DNA of 64,000 nt from Amphiura filiformis (lineage: Eukaryota; Echinodermata; Ophiuroidea; Amphilepidida; Amphiuridae). The notes below the pieces were generated by a model. The model ran no database searches, was not told where the DNA came from, and was given only the letters and a program-made list of their open reading frames with translations. Below, in pieces: positions 58,747-64,000 of the stretch. The translations under genes and the position numbers were made by a program. Positions within the stretch are counted from its first letter, which is position 1; each line of letters opens with the position of its first letter. The stretch is from the NCBI RefSeq assembly GCF_039555335.1, contig NC_092647.1, positions 14,057,594 through 14,121,593 on the forward strand, written 5' to 3'.

Positions 58747-59559
58747 AGCAAAACTTTTTACATGACTAACACTATGACAATCAAATTCATTTTCTTTTTT
58801 TCTATGTGTAGATAGCATAAGCTGATTCAAGCTTAAATAACTTATTCTTGGTTGAAGCAAAGGTATTTTATGTAAAATGGAAATTGTATGAAATATAGTC
58901 ATGTGCTGTGGCTGAAAGTTAAAATGCGTGTTGGTATTGTTGGTATCAAAGAAAATTTAAAACGAGCTTGGATAGGTATTCTAAATTTACGCCATAAACG
59001 AGCAAATAAGCAAAACAAACATAATACCACACATGATCAAGACTTGTTTTAAACGTTCTTTGATATTGGTTAATGTAGTTAAAATGAAAAGATATTTTCG
59101 GTTGTACCGTTCTGGTGATAGCCAAATGTCTTTTGGTGCACATGTGCATGCGGTGCTGGACAGTAGTAAAGTACGCAAGCAAGGAACAAACTTCGGCCTG
59201 TTTTGAAACGTAAAAGATTGTCTTTAAATCTACGACTGGCATAAGAAAACAAACCCGATTTCATAATGTCCCTGGGCAGAAAATCCAGGAATTTCACAAT
59301 TTGAATGTATTTTCATTTTGCAGGGGTCGTCAAAACCATGATAACATCAATTCCAAATAGGTATCAGTAAAAAGGCACATAGGTTTTTCCTGGCACGGAA
59401 CGAATTATTGTATCTGTATGCACTAATTATTCGGTCAAGCTGGTGTTTTTAAGTCAAAATAAATACTTTGCCTTTAGAGAGCAGTGTTATTTTGTTTAAA
59501 ATTACGCATTATGGAAATACCATTGGTGTTAAAACAGTAGCATGGACTTCTTTAAATCT
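58747..59559. other. hox4 3' flank, probable 3' untranslated region
   Basis: No gene is seen. The sequence is AT-rich, and AATAAA occurs in CAAAATAAATACTTTG near 59,458. The true polyadenylation site cannot be set from sequence alone. Confidence 0.4.
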
Positions 59560-59722
59560 TTAAAAGGGACAAGGCAACTTTGAAGGGGATAAGATTGGAC
59601 GAAAATGGGCTAAAATGTACAAAAAATGCATTCAAATATCAGGTCAGTTAGCATCCCACAGGGAGGGGGCAAGACTTCTCACAGCAGGGAGCTGCTCCCT
59701 CCCCCTGGCTATAGGCCACTGT
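59560..59722. mobile_element. decayed hAT-like MITE
   Basis: Contains GGGGGCAAGACTTCTC and a degraded GGCTATAGGCCACTG end, and resembles the elements at 8,932 and 42,790. Confidence 0.4.
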
Positions 59723-59865
59723 GTTAAAACTATTAACTTGGGTGTTTAGCTCAAAATCGCATTGTATCATTTAACTGTAAAGTGTAATGCCACGTCCATT
59801 ATCATTAAAGCTAAATTAGAAATTGTGCATACACGTTGGGAATTGAAACAGGGAATAAATGTTTA

Positions 59866-60112
59866 AGGTGGTACTACACCCCTTGATAAATTTGTAACTA
59901 TTTTTGCATTTTTCTCTAAAAATAATAACACGCTGGTAACAAAAGTTATGTATGTTATAGGGGCAAGGAATCCAGTTACTACTGGCATTTCAGTGACCCA
60001 AGACAAGCGGTAAAATATTTATGATAAGAAAAGAGGTACCACTAGAGCTAGAATGTACCTCATTTCTTAACAGATATATTGTACCACTTGTCTTGAATCA
60101 CAGAAATACTTG
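59866..60112. mobile_element. truncated GGTACTACACC-family MITE
   Basis: TTAA at 59,862-59,865, then GGTGGTACTACACCCC. It follows the family to about 60,110, where the right third is missing. Confidence 0.75.
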
Positions 60113-60348
60113 CTCAATGAAATACAAAACGTCAAAAACGAAAACGTACGAAAACTGTAAAGATGAAAAGGACCATTGTATACCATGTTGTATCTGTGTT
60201 CAAGATTCTTTGAACTATAATTCTTTATATGCATTTATAATAATATGGTCATTTTTTTTTTTTTTTATTTGCAAAAAAAAAAATTTACATACAAGTAGAA
60301 ACAGTTTTTATGTTAATGTAAATTCTTTGACATAAGTTGTGGACATTA

Positions 60349-60597
60349 GGCCCTGTATCCATAGGCTGTTCCATTGTGGCATGTGCCCTTGTTCCGTGTT
60401 CACTTGTTCCCATGTGATCTGCCACACAGACAACGAACCTTTGTTTTGCTTAGTGGCCGTATCCATAGTATCACCTATGATACAGGGGTACACATAATAA
60501 ACATATAATAAAATAAATGTGTGGCAGGTCACATGGGAACAAGTGAACACGGAACAAGGGCACACGCCACAAGGGAACAGCCTATGGATACAGGGCC
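60349..60597. mobile_element. foldback MITE, TTA target
   Basis: Ends GGCCCTGTATCCATAGGCTG and its inverse, with 80-90 bp arms, flanked by TTA on both sides (60,346-60,348 and 60,598-60,600). Inner arms carry CCGTGTTCACTTGTTCCCAT. The target site fits a Harbinger-like element. Confidence 0.8.
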
Positions 60598-60600
60598 TTA

Positions 60601-62257
60601 TACAGTATGTCCAGCACCTCCTGGGAGATTCTGAAAGGATGCTTCGGGCATGCAGCCAAACAAAATTGTTTCGCTAGCCCAAGATCGCAACAGTTGGAGA
60701 AAGCTTATAGTCACCTGCTCCGCAGCCGACTGATGATGATGATGCTGGGGAGATATAGATAGATAGAGAGAGCGGTTAAATGGAATTGAATGGAATGGAA
60801 TGGAATGGAACGCCTTTAAGGATTTAATGGGCTATTCCATTTAAAATATACACCCCTCGTAAAAAAATGCACTATAATAATTCCAAATTATGTACACTTT
60901 CTGAATTCATACTAGAATGGCGAAAAGTCTTGCACGTGTCTTTTAAAATGGAATTCCAAAAACAATTTCCACAGGGATGTAAATTTCACATGGAATATCT
61001 CATTAGGCTAATGTAACAAATATAATGTATTAAAGATAATGTATGTTTTGTCAGTTCTGTTGCTATGCTCTGAAATTTAATTATTTTTCCATTTTAAAAC
61101 AATCAACATAATTGCCATAAACATTTACATTATTTTAATTGAATGAATGCATGTGTGTCCTTTTTCTTTGAGTTTTAAGTGTTAAACGTAAATATGGTGA
61201 ATATAGTAGCAGTAGGCCTATCGCGTTTAAGAAATTCGTTTTCTATTATCAATATATACAAGTGGCAATTAGCATAACCAACTGAAATTAATCATATTAA
61301 TTCTATACAAATGCATATATTTTCTCCTGTCCATATTCTTACATTAGGGCCTACAGATAGATGCAGTGTGAAAGAAATCGTTCATAGAATTTCAGAATAT
61401 TTTGACATTATAGCATTTTCATATATTGTAAACCTGAAATAAAAATTGAATCCGGTTTCAATGCGAAATGTACGAGCTGTTATAGGCCTACATGTAGCAT
61501 TTTTCCACAAGTGTAATTACACAAACGGATGGCATAGGCCTACTCGGGAAGCTAGGGCCACTTTCTGTGCATCCCCCACAGGACCAAACCAAACCAACCT
61601 TTTTAGGTTCATGAGATGACCCCAAAACATAATCAGGATGTTCCCAAAAATATAAACTGGCCCCAAGGGGGGTAAAAGGTCATCGAACTTTGCATAGGGT
61701 CAAAATTTCATACTTGCTCAAATTGTGTTGAAAACCATTCCAATGTATTCCCCTAGTCACAAGGATTCAGAAAATGTATAGTTTGACATATCTAGGATGT
61801 ACCGTTCTTGAGTTATAACCGGGTATATCGTTGCGGGATTATGAGTATCGCGCTCGTGATGACTTGTGCGTATAGTACCATTTTTTCACAATTTTCTATA
61901 CCTTTAAAAAAAAATTCCGCCCTTTTTTCTTCAGGAATTCTTTGCCGCCCCTTCCTCTTCCGTCGCCCCTTCGTTTTTGCCACCCCTATTTTTACCCCGG
62001 GGGCTCGCGCTCCCAAAGCTCCCCCCCCCCGCCTAAAAAGAACCCGCAACTATACTTTTACCCGCAAACTTGTCAGATCACACAGCATGCAACCCCTTTA
62101 AGATGATTTAAACTTAAAATAATATACCTTTTCGTATCAAACCATTTATTCGTCGACAGAAAGGGGTTGTATTCATTTTGATTTTGCAATTCATCAAAAA
62201 CTGAAAGAAATGACAAAGTAACTTCTCGATAACAGAAGGGCTAGTTTTGAGACTTAA
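60601..62257. other. non-coding stretch
   Basis: Contains a (GGAAT)n tract near 60,783-60,812 and a C-rich block at 61,920-62,045 (CCGCCCCTTCCTC and so on). I recognise no gene; frames across the C-rich block are compositional. Confidence 0.45.
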
Positions 62258-62415
62258 AGAAGTATTTCGTGATCCTGTATAGCATCCTCTTTTTGTGACA
62301 TTTTTCAGTAGACATCCACGAAAAAAGCTTATTCCCAAAATTTCAGTTGATTCCGATTTTGTGTTTGCGAGTTATGTGTATTAGCCTACACTGCTCCATA
62401 GATAATGTGTTGTAA
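62258..62415. mobile_element. left half of AGGGTATTTCGTGATCC-family MITE
   Basis: TTAA at 62,254-62,257, then AGAAGTATTTCGTGATCC and GACATTTTTCAGTAGACATC as in the element at 28,026. The right half is missing. Confidence 0.65.
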
Positions 62416-62722
62416 TTTTGGTCTGTACGTTTTGTGGAATAAAATCTTGCAGAAACTGAAATTGAAGAACCATATTGTTTTGGGCCATATCTCCATTTGA
62501 ATTGATCAGAACAGGTCAAATTTAGGCCAAACCACCACTATGAACTTGGGACAAAAGATACCAATGGGCTTAAACTTGACAGGAATTAATTACCTGATGG
62601 ACCCATTTCTTAACTTTTGTTTGAAACGTGTGACCCATCTTCATTATGTCAGGGGGTTAATTGGATAAACGCCTAAGCGGCTCTTTCGTGTTGGAAGTGA
62701 CCTTTTAGCTTCATGTTCTTAA
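62416..62722. other. non-coding stretch
   Basis: Nothing recognisable between two miniature elements. Confidence 0.4.
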
Positions 62723-63076
62723 GGTGGTACTACACCCCTTGATACATTTGTGCATTTTTCTCAAAAACTAATAACACACTGGTAACAAAAGTTTTGTATA
62801 TTATAGGGGCAAGGAATCCATTTACTACACTGAATTTCAGTGACTCAAGACAAGCGGTACATTATTTATGATAAGAAAAGAGGTACCGCTAGAATGTACC
62901 TCATATTTTAACATACATAATGAACCATTACTTGTCTTGAATCACTAAAATGTTAGTGAAGTAATTGGATTCCTTGCCCCTATAATATACATAACTTTTG
63001 TTACCAGTGCGTAGTTATTTTTTTGAGAAATATGCAAATTTGTCACAAAATTTATCAGGGGGTGTATAGTACCACC
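62723..63076. mobile_element. TTAA-flanked MITE, GGTACTACACC family
   Basis: Complete copy: TTAA at 62,719-62,722 and 63,077-63,080, ends GGTGGTACTACACCCC and GGGGTGTATAGTACCACC. Confidence 0.85.
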
Positions 63077-63617
63077 TTAATGCAATAGAATTGTAAAATT
63101 GAAGACATTTACCTCTAAAAATGCTTTAAAATAGTATTCTTGTCGAAAAATGCTGTCGATAAAACGTGCTATATATTAAGATGGTGTGGTCTGACTTTAA
63201 ATGATTAACTCCAGTTTGACGTACATGACGTGGCGTTATTGATAAAAGTGCCCGAATTATTTTGTACTGGATTTCAACCTTTGATTAGGGTTTAACAAAA
63301 ATGATCCTGTTTTGCAAAATAAAACATATAATAGCTCAATCATACTGGGCCTAGTTGGATATAACTGCATGGCAATGAAAATCAAATTTTGATATTTGGC
63401 AAATTTTTGGAAATAAGGGCCCAAAACATGCGTTTATAACGTTTTTGTATATGCTGTGACAATCATATCCAAAGACTTGCATAAAGTCTAAAATCAGTCT
63501 ATGCACTCTCATTTTACATGTTTTTTACAAAATAACAAATTGGTAAAACTTAACATAAAATAGTAAGAGTAAGAAAAACTAAACATCTATATTTAAATAG
63601 TTACACTCTAACATACG
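63077..63617. other. non-coding stretch
   Basis: AT-rich with no feature that I can support. Confidence 0.4.
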
Positions 63618-63720
63618 TGGCTATACCGGTCGCTGACCTAGTGCTTGGCACGCGAAGGTCTCGGGTTCGAATCCCGACCAATGCAAACATCTTCTTTGTT
63701 TGTTCCCTATCTTTATTCAT
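63618..63720 (+). mobile_element. tRNA-like SINE head
   Basis: A B box GGTTCGAATCC sits in a perfect 5 bp T stem (TCGGG, CCCGA), and an A-box-like TGACCTAGTGCTTGG lies upstream. The acceptor ends do not pair (CCAATGC has no partner), and a T-rich tail follows. It is a SINE or tRNA pseudogene rather than a functional tRNA gene. Confidence 0.5.
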
Positions 63721-64000
63721 TCCTTCTTTCCCTCCCAGTCGCCAAAAAGCACTTGGGCGTTAGTGTTAAAACACAAGTGTTTGAATTTGTTAATAACAAA
63801 GTTTGTACCTCCTAAGCCTTAACTGTGGAAAACACATGATAGTGTTAAAAAGTAAATTCAAAGTAAATACATCCTACAGTTTTTTTACAGTGTACTGTAT
63901 TTATCTGGAATCAGGATTAGAGATCCGGCAAACATGGCAAATGGAATATTCTGAACTCAAAATCTCTTTCATGGGGGCACTATTGTTATTTTATTGTTGT
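63721..64000. other. non-coding end of window
   Basis: AT-rich, with nothing recognised. Confidence 0.4.

Noticed and set aside
61808..62101. 97-residue frame rich in Pro, Arg and Phe
   Set aside because: It spans a C-rich low-complexity block and has an overlapping frame on the other strand with the same bias.
63618..63690. Functional tRNA gene
   Set aside because: The B box and T stem are good but the acceptor stem does not pair, and a SINE-like tail follows.

Overview
The window is animal genomic DNA, most likely from a deuterostome and probably an ambulacrarian (echinoderm or hemichordate). The evidence is one intron-split homeobox gene of the Hox4 group, vertebrate-type TTAGGG repeats, and a dense load of Tc1, hAT, Harbinger-like and TTAA-target elements, tRNA-derived SINEs and non-LTR retrotransposon scraps. 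Sea urchins are reported to have lost Hox4, so a starfish, brittle star, crinoid or hemichordate fits better; the sequence does not settle which.

Layout: (1) 1-9,275 holds the coding exon of a C2H2 zinc-finger gene (minus strand, running off the left edge), its upstream flank, a 2.9 kb interstitial telomere-like array and a hAT-like miniature element. (2) 9,430-11,640 is a tandem array whose units carry CCCAATACGTAAC. (3) 11,923-20,417 is a nearly perfect head-to-tail duplication of a 4.25 kb non-coding segment. (4) 20,860-22,835 is a second zinc-finger gene, decayed at its 3' end. (5) 22,880-34,740 has foldbacks, a SINE tail amplified into a 122 bp array, a composite CAGCAAACACAAA element, and a diverged third copy of the 4.25 kb segment carrying two clean miniature-element insertions. 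(6) 34,743-43,130 is a second copy of region 1, with a third zinc-finger gene that is frameshifted near its start and cut at its end by a LINE tail. (7) 43,130-55,740 is non-coding: reverse-transcriptase scraps, a dead Tc1 element and several foldbacks. (8) 55,841-58,746 is Hox4 in two exons, with a 1.9 kb intron that also carries repeats. (9) 58,750-64,000 is 3' flank with more miniature elements.

The only gene that looks fully intact is Hox4. The three zinc-finger genes form a recently amplified family lying 19-55 kb upstream of it, and two of the three show reading-frame damage. No functional link between the zinc-finger family and Hox4 can be read from the sequence. The most unusual pattern is that at least four separate telomere-like (TTAGGG) tracts each sit between the arms of an unrelated inverted repeat, one of them inside the Hox4 intron.
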